NCBI GenBank assembly: GCA_017390825.1
Contig: JAFPAK010000122.1
Location: 1-6,938 of the forward strand
Direction of reading: 5' to 3'
Source of the DNA: Clostridia bacterium
GTDB taxonomy: Bacteria > Bacillota_A > Clostridia > Oscillospirales > Acutalibacteraceae
DNA: 6,938 bases
The position numbers and the translations under genes were made by a program. Shown here piece after piece: positions 1 through 4,644 of the stretch. How positions within the stretch are numbered: the first letter of the stretch is position 1; each line of letters begins with the position of its first letter. The notes under the pieces are model-generated. The model was not told the origin of the DNA, did no database searches, and saw only the letters and a program-made list of their open reading frames with translations.

Positions 1-72
1 ATAGCGTTCCTGAACTTCGTCTTTCGTAAGTTCAACTTTTACTCCGACAATCACAAATGTTTTTGTTTTCAT
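1..72 (-). CDS. Partial protein of unknown function, N-terminal 24 residues only
   Basis: The first 24 codons of a leftward gene that runs out of the window. The ATG is at 72-70, with an excellent ribosome binding site (GGAGG at 85-81 on the minus strand) 8 nt upstream. The visible peptide begins MKTKTFVIVGVKVELTKDEV. It alternates a basic start, a beta-like hydrophobic run and a charged helix-like part. I recognise no family. It starts only 13 nt after the stop of the 94-residue gene and so very probably shares its transcript from the promoter at 416-444. It is real as a gene start because of the ribosome binding site and position; its function cannot be judged from this fragment. Confidence 0.7.
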   Translation of the reverse strand, partial: MKTKTFVIVGVKVELTKDEVQERY

Positions 73-85
73 GTTCGTCCCCTCC

Positions 86-370
86 TTAGTCAGTGATCTT
101 TACGTTTACCATTACGATTCCGTAATAATCATCTATGCAAGCATAGCGATCAACTATCTGCGACCATGCCTCGAATGAATAATCCTGAAGTGATCCGTTT
201 AAAAATCTTTCAGTGTTATAATATCCATTGCAGAAGAACTGCTCGAAGCCTACAAAGATAAATTCGTTGCAATCATCGTCCACGATGTCCGCATAAACTA
301 TTCCTGTTCTCTTATCTGTTATAGCCTTATTAACATAAATGCAATCACTTTTTTTATTAAACTTTTTCAT
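86..370 (-). CDS. Hypothetical phage protein, 94 residues, acidic
   Basis: Starts at the ATG at 370-368, where GGAGG lies 8 nt upstream on the minus strand. The same frame is open further upstream to about 547, but that extension would run through a good promoter (416-444) and has no ribosome binding site, so the short form is preferred. The 94-residue product begins with a basic MKKFNKKSD. The rest is rich in acidic and aromatic residues: an IVDDDC segment near residue 33, FVGFEQFFCNGYY at about 39-51 and DRYACIDDYYG at about 74-84. It has no signal peptide, membrane segment or recognisable catalytic motif. It is the first gene of a leftward unit beyond the RusA-operon terminator, followed by a further gene cut by the window edge. 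Small acidic phage proteins are often inhibitors or DNA mimics, but nothing here proves that, and no family is recognised. Confidence 0.75.
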   Translation of the reverse strand: MKKFNKKSDCIYVNKAITDKRTGIVYADIVDDDCNEFIFVGFEQFFCNGYYNTERFLNGSLQDYSFEAWSQIVDRYACIDDYYGIVMVNVKITD

Positions 371-415
371 GATAGTAACCTCCGTTTGTGGTTTGTGGTT
401 TTCTTCTATGATCTT

Positions 416-444
416 ATTATAGCACCCATTGAGTATATATGCAA
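416..444 (-). promoter_or_regulatory. Leftward sigma-A-type promoter with extended -10
   Basis: On the minus strand, TATAAT (421-416) is a perfect -10 box, preceded by TGC to give an extended -10 (TGnTATAAT). A weak -35, TTGCAT (444-439), lies exactly 17 bp upstream. The start of transcription would be near 409, leaving a leader of about 40 nt before the ATG at 370. A weak -35 combined with an extended -10 is typical of promoters that need an activator or are repressor-controlled. This agrees with the repeated sites just upstream at 447-542. Confidence 0.75.
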
Positions 445-446
445 GC

Positions 447-473
447 GATTTTCCGAAAAAATCTGATTTTCCG
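447..473. repeat. Direct repeat of GATTTTCCG, possible protein-binding sites
   Basis: GATTTTCCG occurs at 447-455 and again at 465-473 on the plus strand, start to start 18 bp. The pair sits immediately upstream of the -35 box of the leftward promoter (444-439), the usual place for an activator. It could be chance in AT-rich DNA, but the exact 9-bp match and position argue for a regulatory role. Confidence 0.4.
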
Positions 474-476
474 GTT

Positions 477-499
477 TTTTTGTGAATAACGCACAAAAA
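477..499. promoter_or_regulatory. Operator-like palindrome, copy 1
   Basis: Perfect inverted repeat TTTTTGTG / CACAAAAA with a 7-bp centre. Its core, TTGTGAATAACGCACAA (480-496), differs by a single base from the core of copy 2 at 525-541. The sites are 45 bp apart, about four helical turns, and lie about 70 and 120 bp upstream of the predicted transcription start. Two near-identical palindromes in non-coding DNA upstream of a promoter are what a dimeric phage regulator would bind. The minus strand also contains TTATTCACA, matching the DnaA-box consensus, so a DnaA-binding role is an alternative. Confidence 0.6.
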
Positions 500-523
500 T
501 CCGTGGAAGCAGCTACACGTTAA

Positions 524-542
524 ATTGTGCATAACGCACAAT
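524..542. promoter_or_regulatory. Operator-like palindrome, copy 2
   Basis: Perfect inverted repeat ATTGTGC / GCACAAT with a 5-bp centre (ATAAC). The 17-bp core, 525-541, matches copy 1 at 16 of 17 positions. On the minus strand it contains TTATGCACA, also a DnaA-box match. Because the asymmetric centre (ATAACG) is conserved as well as the arms, the two copies look like one motif in the same orientation, not two chance dyads. Confidence 0.6.
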
Positions 543-571
543 CGCACACCTCGGGACCTGCCGGAAACAAA

Positions 572-614
572 TAACGAACCCCTTCAGGAGTAAGATCACT
601 GAAGGGGTTCGTTA
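572..614 (-). terminator. Rho-independent terminator of the leftward replication operon
   Basis: A perfect 16-bp inverted repeat (572-587 with 599-614) with an 11-nt loop and a GC-rich core (CCCCTTCAG / CTGAAGGGG). On the minus strand it is followed by TTTGTTTCC, a moderate U-rich tail; on the plus strand no T run follows. It lies about 90 nt beyond the RusA stop codon and separates the replication operon from the downstream unit. The stretch 615-701 between them shows no gene or clear signal. Confidence 0.85.
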
Positions 615-701
615 AGGTAATACAAGAAAGAAAAACAACCAAAAACCTTTTAGACGTGGTTCTTTAGGACATTATCATTATATCACAGTATCAGACAATC
701 G

Positions 702-1130
702 TCAAGTAATATCAGCTGAAGGAATTAATTTTACGACAACCCTCGGAAAATTACTGTAATACTTGTTTATTGCAACACCCACGACCTGCGAATCATCATG
801 ATAAGCGATGCCGTTCAATGCATCAAGTACAGATTTAATTATATTATCTGCGTCAGGTTTCTTTGTGGGTCGCCTTTTCCCTGAAAGCATTTCCGCTCTT
901 GCTTTTTTACTCGTGGACTTTGGTATCGTGAAATATGCATCTATATGCGCAACAATAGGCACTCCGGCATTAATTACAAGTCCCGCATATTTCTGTTGAT
1001 ATGAGATCTTGACAAGATTCTCGTAGGTTGCAGTTTTTGCAGGAGTGAAAGCGACAGCGTGTCCGTTTAAGGTAGAAAACCTCGGGCGACCTTTTCCCAC
1101 AGGTTCGCCCACAATTTCAAATTCGATCAT
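702..1130 (-). CDS. rusA: RusA-family Holliday junction resolvase
   Basis: A 142-residue protein, close to the usual length (about 120-140) of RusA endonucleases, which cut four-way junctions in pairs of symmetrical nicks and resolve phage recombination or replication intermediates. The diagnostic block is KKPDADNIIKSVLDALNG (residues 90-107) followed by AYHDDSQV (109-116). By alignment to E. coli RusA, D93, D95 and D113 correspond to the metal-binding D70, D72 and D91, and K99 to K76. The N-terminus (GEPVGKGRPRF) is also typical. AAAGGAG, 8 nt before the ATG at 1130, sits at the stop codon of the helicase-loader gene (1146-1144), so translation is probably coupled. It is the last gene of the replication operon, just before the terminator at 572-614. 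All key residues are intact. Confidence 0.95.
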   Translation of the reverse strand: MIEFEIVGEPVGKGRPRFSTLNGHAVAFTPAKTATYENLVKISYQQKYAGLVINAGVPIVAHIDAYFTIPKSTSKKARAEMLSGKRRPTKKPDADNIIKSVLDALNGIAYHDDSQVVGVAINKYYSNFPRVVVKLIPSADIT

Positions 1131-1143
1131 TTTTTTAGCTCCT

Positions 1144-1983
1144 TTACAGTCCGAGTAGTTTCTTCAGTTCAGAATCACAAGCGGCAGAATTCTTTTTTCT
1201 GCGGTCAACTCCTGACACAACAACAGGCAAGCACATTTCGGAAATGCGACTGTATAGCCTTGATTTTGCAATGTCTGAAGATTCTGCGCTGAAGTCCTTC
1301 GGGGTTAAGTTCGTAGTGATGATTAAAGGGAGTCCGGCACGGTAGCGTGAATCAACTATGTTTTGAACGATCTCGGCTACATACTCAGATTGACGTTCGA
1401 CTCCGAGATCGTCAATAATCAAAAGATCATAGCTATTGAGCGAATCAATGTAGTTTTGTTTTCCTTCCTTCAGTCCAAAGATGATATTGACAAGTCGTGA
1501 GAAGTTTGTCATTAAAACCGAAAATCCCTGATTAATCAGCTCATTAGCGATACAAGCCGCAAGGAACGTTTTACCCGTCCCACAATTGCCAAGATATAAA
1601 ATACCTTTTCCCTTTTCTTTCATGGAAAGAAAGTGCGTACAGTAGCGCAGAGATATATCCGAAGCTTTTTCATTTGCTCTATCATCAATTGCAAACGTCC
1701 ATTGCATCAACTCAGGATCAGGAAAACCACTTTTACGGGTGCGCTCGATTTCTTCCTTCAGATTTTCAGCTTTTATTGAATCCTCTTGATGTTTGACCGC
1801 CTGCGCTTCACATTCGCAAAGGCAATAAGGACGAAGTACACGCCCGTTTAATGTGATTTCACACTGTTTAGGTGTATTACACTTGCCGCAATACAGAAGT
1901 CCGTCCTCGCCCTCGTAGTCCCCTTCAGTGTGTTTTATATTTGAGTTATCAGATATAGCAGATAAAGTTTTTACAAAGTCCAT
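1144..1983 (-). CDS. dnaC: DnaC/DnaI-type AAA+ replicative helicase loader
   Basis: A 279-residue AAA+ ATPase that would load the replicative helicase at the phage origin. The N-terminal third contains a Cys cluster (C32-x2-C35, then C54, C56, C58), a zinc-binding region like that of DnaI-type loaders. The ATPase domain follows: Walker A GNCGTGKT (132-139), Walker B LLIIDDLG (187-194), sensor-1 IITTN (221-225) and an arginine-rich SRLYSRI (241-247) where the arginine finger lies in DnaC. GVDRRK near 258-263 is typical of the family's C-terminus. IstB transposase helpers share the fold, but no IstA-type transposase is present and the neighbours are replication genes. The ATG at 1983 has GAGGTG 7 nt upstream, overlapping the stop of the initiator gene; loader following initiator is the standard phage order. 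Confidence 0.93.
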   Translation of the reverse strand: MDFVKTLSAISDNSNIKHTEGDYEGEDGLLYCGKCNTPKQCEITLNGRVLRPYCLCECEAQAVKHQEDSIKAENLKEEIERTRKSGFPDPELMQWTFAIDDRANEKASDISLRYCTHFLSMKEKGKGILYLGNCGTGKTFLAACIANELINQGFSVLMTNFSRLVNIIFGLKEGKQNYIDSLNSYDLLIIDDLGVERQSEYVAEIVQNIVDSRYRAGLPLIITTNLTPKDFSAESSDIAKSRLYSRISEMCLPVVVSGVDRRKKNSAACDSELKKLLGL

Positions 1984-1994
1984 ATTTCAACACC

Positions 1995-2792
1995 TCATTT
2001 CCAAAATTGCGAAATATCCTGAATATCATAGTCCGATGCACTTGATGCAGGTTTCACGGTTTCTTTTACTTCAAACAATCCTCGCCAACCTCTTTCGATA
2101 GACTGATTAATAATCGAGATCTTTAATTCGTCATTAGTATTCGCAAGTTTATCAAGCTTGTTAAAAGATAACGTCAATGCTTTTTCTGTAAGCGGTGCTT
2201 TAATTTGTTTTCTGAATTCAATAAAATCATGTATTGCAGATTTCAAAGAATCATTCTCTGTATATGCATCAATTAAAGATTCAAGATCTTTTTTAGATCT
2301 TGTTTTATTAGGACTTAAAGCATTTATATTATTAGAACTTAAAGCATTTATATTATTAGAACTTAAAGCATTTGTCTGTAAGTTTTCCACTCTGTGAATA
2401 ACTCCACACTGTGAAAAATCGTAAGGGTGGTTTTCTTCTTTTCCACACTGTGAAAAATCGTAAGGGTGGTTAATGGTTTCCTGCTTTATAATATAATTGA
2501 GCTTTATAAAACAGCCGGTGACTTTTCCATTTACTTTTTGCTGAACATCTTCGACAAGTCCAAGACGCATTAATTCTTTTTTAGCTCTACGGACTTTTGC
2601 TTCGCTCCACTTTAAACCCTCGGCAGTATAGCCAGTTGTACATTTAGGTTGATTTGTTTCCTGCCATTTAGCCGTATAATAATAGAAATTATATAAGGCT
2701 ATCAGATCAGCAGGGAATTCCGAACGCAGGAAAGTGTCAAACGTCTGCTTCGTTATAATTATCAATTCGTTTTCAATCCCGTTAAAAACCAT
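1995..2792 (-). CDS. Phage replication initiator / replisome organiser (winged-helix, DnaD-like)
   Basis: A 265-residue protein that probably binds the phage origin and recruits the helicase loader encoded next. Residues about 25-105 look like a winged helix: a helical part (DLIALYNFYYYTAKWQ), then TAEGLKWSEAKVRRAKKELM as the recognition region and a beta wing ending in FIKLNY. A variable linker (about 105-165) carries two repeat sets: NHPYDFSQCG at 108-117 and 121-130, and NALSSNNI at 141-148 and 149-156 with a partial third copy. The C-terminal region (170-242, including YTENDSLKSAIHDFIEFRKQ and SIERGWRGLFEVKE) matches the helical C-terminal domain common in Firmicute phage replication proteins. 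The ATG at 2792 has AAGGAG 9 nt upstream; an in-frame TTG at 2801 abuts that site and is unlikely. The DNA of the linker may contain the replication origin. Confidence 0.85.
   Translation of the reverse strand: MVFNGIENELIIITKQTFDTFLRSEFPADLIALYNFYYYTAKWQETNQPKCTTGYTAEGLKWSEAKVRRAKKELMRLGLVEDVQQKVNGKVTGCFIKLNYIIKQETINHPYDFSQCGKEENHPYDFSQCGVIHRVENLQTNALSSNNINALSSNNINALSPNKTRSKKDLESLIDAYTENDSLKSAIHDFIEFRKQIKAPLTEKALTLSFNKLDKLANTNDELKISIINQSIERGWRGLFEVKETVKPASSASDYDIQDISQFWK
2307..2373. repeat. AT-rich 24-bp tandem repeats (about 2.8 copies)
   Basis: Copies at 2307-2330, 2331-2354 and 2355-2373 (partial), unit ATTAGAACTTAAAGCATTTA followed by TATT; the first copy has one base changed (G for A). 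Only 4 of 24 bases are G or C. They encode the NALSSNNI peptide repeats of the initiator. Their AT richness and position next to DnaA-box-like sites suggest a possible DNA unwinding element. Simple expansion of a disordered linker is the alternative. Confidence 0.85.
2393..2457. other. Putative replication origin: cluster of DnaA-box-like 9-mers inside the initiator gene
   Basis: Four matches to the DnaA-box consensus TTWTNCACA lie within 65 bp: TTATTCACA on the minus strand at 2401-2393, TTTTTCACA on the minus strand at 2418-2410 and 2457-2449, and TTTTCCACA on the plus strand at 2439-2447. The last two form an inverted pair. They sit beside AT-rich 24-bp repeats (2307-2373). Box cluster plus AT-rich repeats is the classic origin layout, and several Gram-positive phages are known to carry their origin inside the initiator gene. 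The sites also lie in coding DNA, so chance or binding by the initiator itself remains possible. Confidence 0.5.
2403..2471. repeat. Perfect 30-bp direct repeat, iteron-like
   Basis: Two identical 30-bp copies (2403-2432 and 2442-2471), 39 bp start to start, containing TCCACACTGTGAAAAATCG. Each encodes the NHPYDFSQCG peptide. The 9-bp odd palindrome CACACTGTG lies in each copy. Perfect DNA identity, including third codon positions, means either very recent duplication or selection on the DNA, for example as iterons bound by the initiator protein. Confidence 0.9.
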
Positions 2793-2806
2793 TTGTCGCA
2801 ACTCCT

Positions 2807-3160
2807 TTATAACTCAATACCGTGAATATTCGGTATTTTCTGTTCTAAATACATTTTGTAATCATACCACTTGTTACACTCTGCAAGAGTATTCAAAAAA
2901 TCTTCAAGGCAAGTCAAATAATAACTTTGGGACTGACAAGCGTTTCCGGTTATTCTTGTCGGGAGTGCCTGAGATTCTATGATACTTTTCTGAAAGTGAT
3001 ATTTTGAATGAAGTTTAGACGGCAACAGCAGAAGATTGTTTATATCATTATTACTGCGATCTCCGTCAATATGATGTACGACGTATTCTTTCCCAAAGTC
3101 AATACCAAAGTATATTTTATACTTTTTACGGTAATCTTTGAGCTTTTCAATATCTTTCAT
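2807..3160 (-). CDS. HNH endonuclease, small phage/homing type
   Basis: A 117-residue protein with an HNH nuclease core in its N-terminal half: VVHHIDGDRSNNDINNLLLL (27-46) followed by LHSKYH (50-55). H29/H30, D32, N38/N42, H51 and H55 fit the metal-binding and catalytic pattern of the family, which cuts DNA with one divalent metal ion. The C-terminal 60 residues (about 57-117) have no recognised domain. The ATG at 3160 has GAGG 8 nt upstream; a GTG at 3169 overlaps this site and is not used here. It is the first gene of the replication operon, just after an attenuator-like terminator, and ends 14 nt before the initiator ATG. Stand-alone HNH genes of this size in phages are often mobile homing endonucleases; a role in replication or host DNA attack is equally open. 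It is too short and lacks the other domains to be IscB. Confidence 0.88.
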   Translation of the reverse strand: MKDIEKLKDYRKKYKIYFGIDFGKEYVVHHIDGDRSNNDINNLLLLPSKLHSKYHFQKSIIESQALPTRITGNACQSQSYYLTCLEDFLNTLAECNKWYDYKMYLEQKIPNIHGIEL

Positions 3161-3174
3161 TTGTAACACCTCTT

Positions 3175-3229
3175 AAAAAAATAAAAGCATTACATAAAAC
3201 AGGTTCAGGCTGTTTTACGTAACGCTTTT
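3175..3229 (-). terminator. Intrinsic terminator / attenuator in the leader of the replication operon
   Basis: On the minus strand, a 20-bp stem (arms 3229-3210 and 3202-3183) with a 7-nt loop (CCUGAAC) is followed by A and seven U (3181-3175). Every position pairs in the minus-strand RNA, using two G-U pairs; in the plus-strand RNA the same two positions would be A-C mismatches, so selection appears to act on the leftward transcript. It ends just 3 nt before the HNH ribosome binding site (3172-3169). Since the only room for the operon promoter is upstream, this must be read through or regulated for the replication genes to be made. Confidence 0.85.
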
Positions 3230-3311
3230 CAAAAGGTCATAATATTAAGTTTGTAGCGATCATAACCGCCTGAACTCAGTTACGACCTTTTTTCTGGTTT
3301 GCAGATCCATT
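3175..3311 (-). ncRNA. Structured leader RNA (or short terminated RNA) of the replication operon
   Basis: The predicted transcript from about 3311 to 3175 (about 137 nt) contains two adjacent structures. Hairpin 1 pairs AAAAGGUCGUAA (3291-3280) with UUAUGACCUUUU (3242-3231), again with one G-U pair valid only in this strand, and encloses a 37-nt loop. One nucleotide later the terminator hairpin (3229-3183) begins, so the two stems could stack. In the loop of hairpin 1, GUUCAGGC (3275-3268) is perfectly complementary to GCCUGAAC (3210-3203), which spans the whole terminator loop. CGUAAC (3284-3279) can also pair with GUUACG (3223-3218) in the 5' arm of the terminator, giving a possible antiterminator. 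I recognise no named riboswitch or T-box. It could act in cis as an attenuator or in trans as a small RNA. Confidence 0.6.
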
Positions 3312-3317
3312 AACTAT

Positions 3318-3346
3318 ATTGTACTACTATCCGGAACGAATTTCAA
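3318..3346 (-). promoter_or_regulatory. Leftward promoter of the replication operon
   Basis: On the minus strand, TTGAAA (3346-3341; 5 of 6 to TTGACA) and TACAAT (3323-3318; 5 of 6 to TATAAT) are separated by exactly 17 bp. Transcription would start near 3311 and give a leader of about 150 nt to the HNH ATG, passing through the structured RNA and terminator. It faces away from the rightward promoter at 3458-3486. Confidence 0.75.
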
Positions 3347-3368
3347 TACTTAAAATGCACAAATAAAC

Positions 3369-3396
3369 TTGCTATAAATCAGCATAATTTTATACT
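3369..3396 (+). promoter_or_regulatory. Possible second rightward promoter (weak)
   Basis: TTGCTA (3369-3374) and TATACT (3391-3396) with 16-bp spacing, in the direction of the Cro-like gene. Its -10 box overlaps the palindrome at 3393-3405, so it could be a repressible promoter upstream of the better one at 3458-3486. The match is moderate and the DNA is AT-rich, so it may be chance. Confidence 0.3.
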
Positions 3397-3405
3397 ATCA
3401 TAGTA
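3393..3405. promoter_or_regulatory. Operator-like palindrome TACTATCATAGTA
   Basis: A perfect odd palindrome of 13 bp, TACTAT-C-ATAGTA, midway between the divergent promoters. A matching half-site, TACTAT, occurs at 3325-3330 inside the spacer of the leftward promoter. A dimeric repressor, such as the neighbouring Cro-like protein or a CI repressor outside the window, could bind here and control both directions. This is inferred from position and symmetry only. Confidence 0.4.
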
Positions 3406-3457
3406 AAGGAAAACGAAACTTAATTGTTAATAAACTGTAAACATTATTTAAAAACCC

Positions 3458-3486
3458 TTTACAAGCGTATAAAAAAGTGATACAAT
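3458..3486 (+). promoter_or_regulatory. Rightward early promoter
   Basis: TTTACA (3458-3463) and TACAAT (3481-3486), each 5 of 6 to consensus, with exactly 17 bp between them. TGA just before the -10 gives an extended -10. Transcription would start near 3493, with a leader of about 48 nt to the ATG at 3541. It drives the regulator and the recombination genes. Confidence 0.8.
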
Positions 3487-3492
3487 AAAGAT

Positions 3493-3507
3493 ACAGCAAA
3501 AAGCTGT
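3493..3507 (+). promoter_or_regulatory. Small 5'-end hairpin at the rightward transcript start
   Basis: ACAGC-AAAAA-GCTGT, 5-bp arms and a 5-nt loop, at the predicted first nucleotides of the rightward mRNA. It could protect the 5' end from decay or be a DNA operator over the start site. Short, so modest support. Confidence 0.35.
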
Positions 3508-3540
3508 TAGCATTTTGAAAATTGAAAAGGAGGTCGAGCA

Positions 3541-3783
3541 ATGAGATTTCAAAACCTTCGAGCTGAATTATTCAGATACCGAATTTCTATCGGAGAAGTC
3601 GGAAGGGAGTTGAAAGTCAGTCGAGGAACTGTTTTCGGAAAGTTTGCAGGTAAAACAGAATGGAAACTTTCAGAGGTTGACAAGATCATAAAGATTCTTT
3701 ATAGAGAATCCGGCATTGTTTATTCAGCGGAATATCTATTTTCAATCGGAGTTGTAGCAGGAGAAACAACAGAGGATAAATGA
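3541..3783 (+). CDS. Cro-like helix-turn-helix regulator
   Basis: An 80-residue protein of the small phage XRE/Cro type. The helix-turn-helix covers about residues 15-37 (ISIGEVGRELKVSRGTVFGK), followed by FAGKTEWKLSEVDKII, the usual helices 4-5, and a terminal YSAEYLFSIG segment matching the TLEYLF-type ending common in Firmicute phage regulators. It has no extra dimerisation or peptidase domain, so it is a Cro-like or activator protein and not a full CI repressor. The ATG has a near-perfect ribosome binding site (AAGGAGG, 3527-3533) 7 nt upstream. As first gene behind the rightward promoter it probably binds the divergent control region and switches between the two operons; the palindrome at 3393-3405 is a candidate target. 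No repressor partner is in the window. Confidence 0.85.
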   Translation: MRFQNLRAELFRYRISIGEVGRELKVSRGTVFGKFAGKTEWKLSEVDKIIKILYRESGIVYSAEYLFSIGVVAGETTEDK

Positions 3784-3801
3784 CGAAAGGAAGTCAAGAA
3801 C

Positions 3802-4644
3802 ATGGAAGAAATCATCGAGATCAAACAGTTACCGATAATAACTGAACAGCTCGCAAAGATCAAAACACAGGTTGCCGAAAGGGTTGAAAAAGCTTCCGCT
3901 CTTGTTTGTACTGAAGAAACCGTGAAGGAAGTCAAGAAGGCGAGAGCGGAACTCAATACCGAATTCAAGGCATGGGAGGAAAAACGCAAGGAAGTAAAAA
4001 CCGCAGTTCTTACACCTTACGAAAAGTTTGAAACAGTTTACAACGACTGTATATCATCAAGTTACAAGGATGCCGACAGAATCCTGAAAAAGAAAATTGA
4101 TGATGTCGAAGGAGAACTGAAGGCGAAGAAATCTGAAGAAGTAAAAGCATACTTCGCAGAATACCTGCAAAGCTCGAACATTGACTTTGTAACATTCGAT
4201 CAATCAGGGATAAACATTACACTTTCAGCAAGCTTAAAAAGCCTGAAGGAAGCGGCAAAGAAGTTTATTGACAAAGTTTCCGAAGATCTTAATTTAATCG
4301 GAACTTTCAACAATTCTGCCGAGATCCTTGTAGAATACAAGAAAACGCTGAATGTTTCAGGATCGATTACAAGTGTAACCGCAAGGATGCAGGCAATTGA
4401 AGCCGAGAAGAAAAGGCAGGAAGCCGAGCAGGAACGCAAGGAAGCGGAAGCAAAAAGAGTTGAAGAAGTAAATCAGGCGGCAGGAAACGAAGCTCCTGAA
4501 GTGTTAGAAGCTCCGAAAGAAGCTCCAAAAGTTGAAAAGACTGACGATCAGGTTTTAACCCTCAGATTTCAGGTAACGGCATCAAGATCAAAGCTGAAGG
4601 AATTAAAAGCATTTTTAGATAACGGAGGATACGATTATGTCTAA
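3802..4644 (+). CDS. DUF1351 domain protein, phage recombination-associated
   Basis: A 280-residue soluble protein resembling the DUF1351 family, found in Firmicute phages directly beside RecT/Bet annealing proteins. The family has no proven activity; the context suggests a helper in single-strand annealing. The N-terminal half (about 1-115) is helical and highly charged, with EEIIEIKQLPIITEQLAKIK at the start and a KKARAELNTEFKAWEEKRKE helix (45-64). A mixed region follows (115-190), then a coiled-coil-like stretch of Glu, Lys and Ala (about 196-225), a proline/alanine-rich linker (228-248) and a C-terminal ferredoxin-like strand-helix (TLRFQVTASRSKLKELKAFL, 253-272) ending GGYDYV. AAGGA lies 10 nt before the ATG. 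Its end overlaps the Bet gene by 8 nt, implying coupled translation. Family assignment is from memory of sequence style and context. Confidence 0.8.
   Translation: MEEIIEIKQLPIITEQLAKIKTQVAERVEKASALVCTEETVKEVKKARAELNTEFKAWEEKRKEVKTAVLTPYEKFETVYNDCISSSYKDADRILKKKIDDVEGELKAKKSEEVKAYFAEYLQSSNIDFVTFDQSGINITLSASLKSLKEAAKKFIDKVSEDLNLIGTFNNSAEILVEYKKTLNVSGSITSVTARMQAIEAEKKRQEAEQERKEAEAKRVEEVNQAAGNEAPEVLEAPKEAPKVEKTDDQVLTLRFQVTASRSKLKELKAFLDNGGYDYV

Noticed and set aside
371..547. N-terminal extension of the 94-residue gene to a start near 547
   Set aside because: It would have no ribosome binding site, reads through a TATAAT promoter and two palindromes, and the ATG at 370 has GGAGG at ideal spacing.
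1144..1983. IstB transposition helper of an insertion sequence
   Set aside because: Same AAA+ fold, but there is no IstA-type transposase or terminal inverted repeat, and the gene sits between a replication initiator and RusA.
2158..2397. Plus-strand open frame with leucine-rich repeats (LLELKAFI)
   Set aside because: It is the reverse-strand shadow of the 24-bp repeats in the initiator gene and has no ribosome binding site or operon context.
2307..2471. CRISPR array
   Set aside because: The repeats are tandem or nearly so, without unique spacers of constant length, and lie within a coding sequence.
2793..2801. TTG start for the initiator gene
   Set aside because: The TTG directly follows AAGGAG with no spacer; the ATG at 2792 has the correct 9-nt spacing.
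3161..3169. GTG start for the HNH gene
   Set aside because: The GTG overlaps the GAGG ribosome binding site; the ATG at 3160 is properly spaced.
3175..3311. HEARO/IscB guide-type RNA next to an HNH gene
   Set aside because: The HNH protein is only 117 residues and lacks the RuvC and other parts of IscB; the RNA lies in the 5' leader and ends in an ordinary terminator.
3175..3311. T-box or known metabolite riboswitch
   Set aside because: I find no T-box core sequence or other familiar conserved riboswitch motif, and the downstream genes are phage replication genes.
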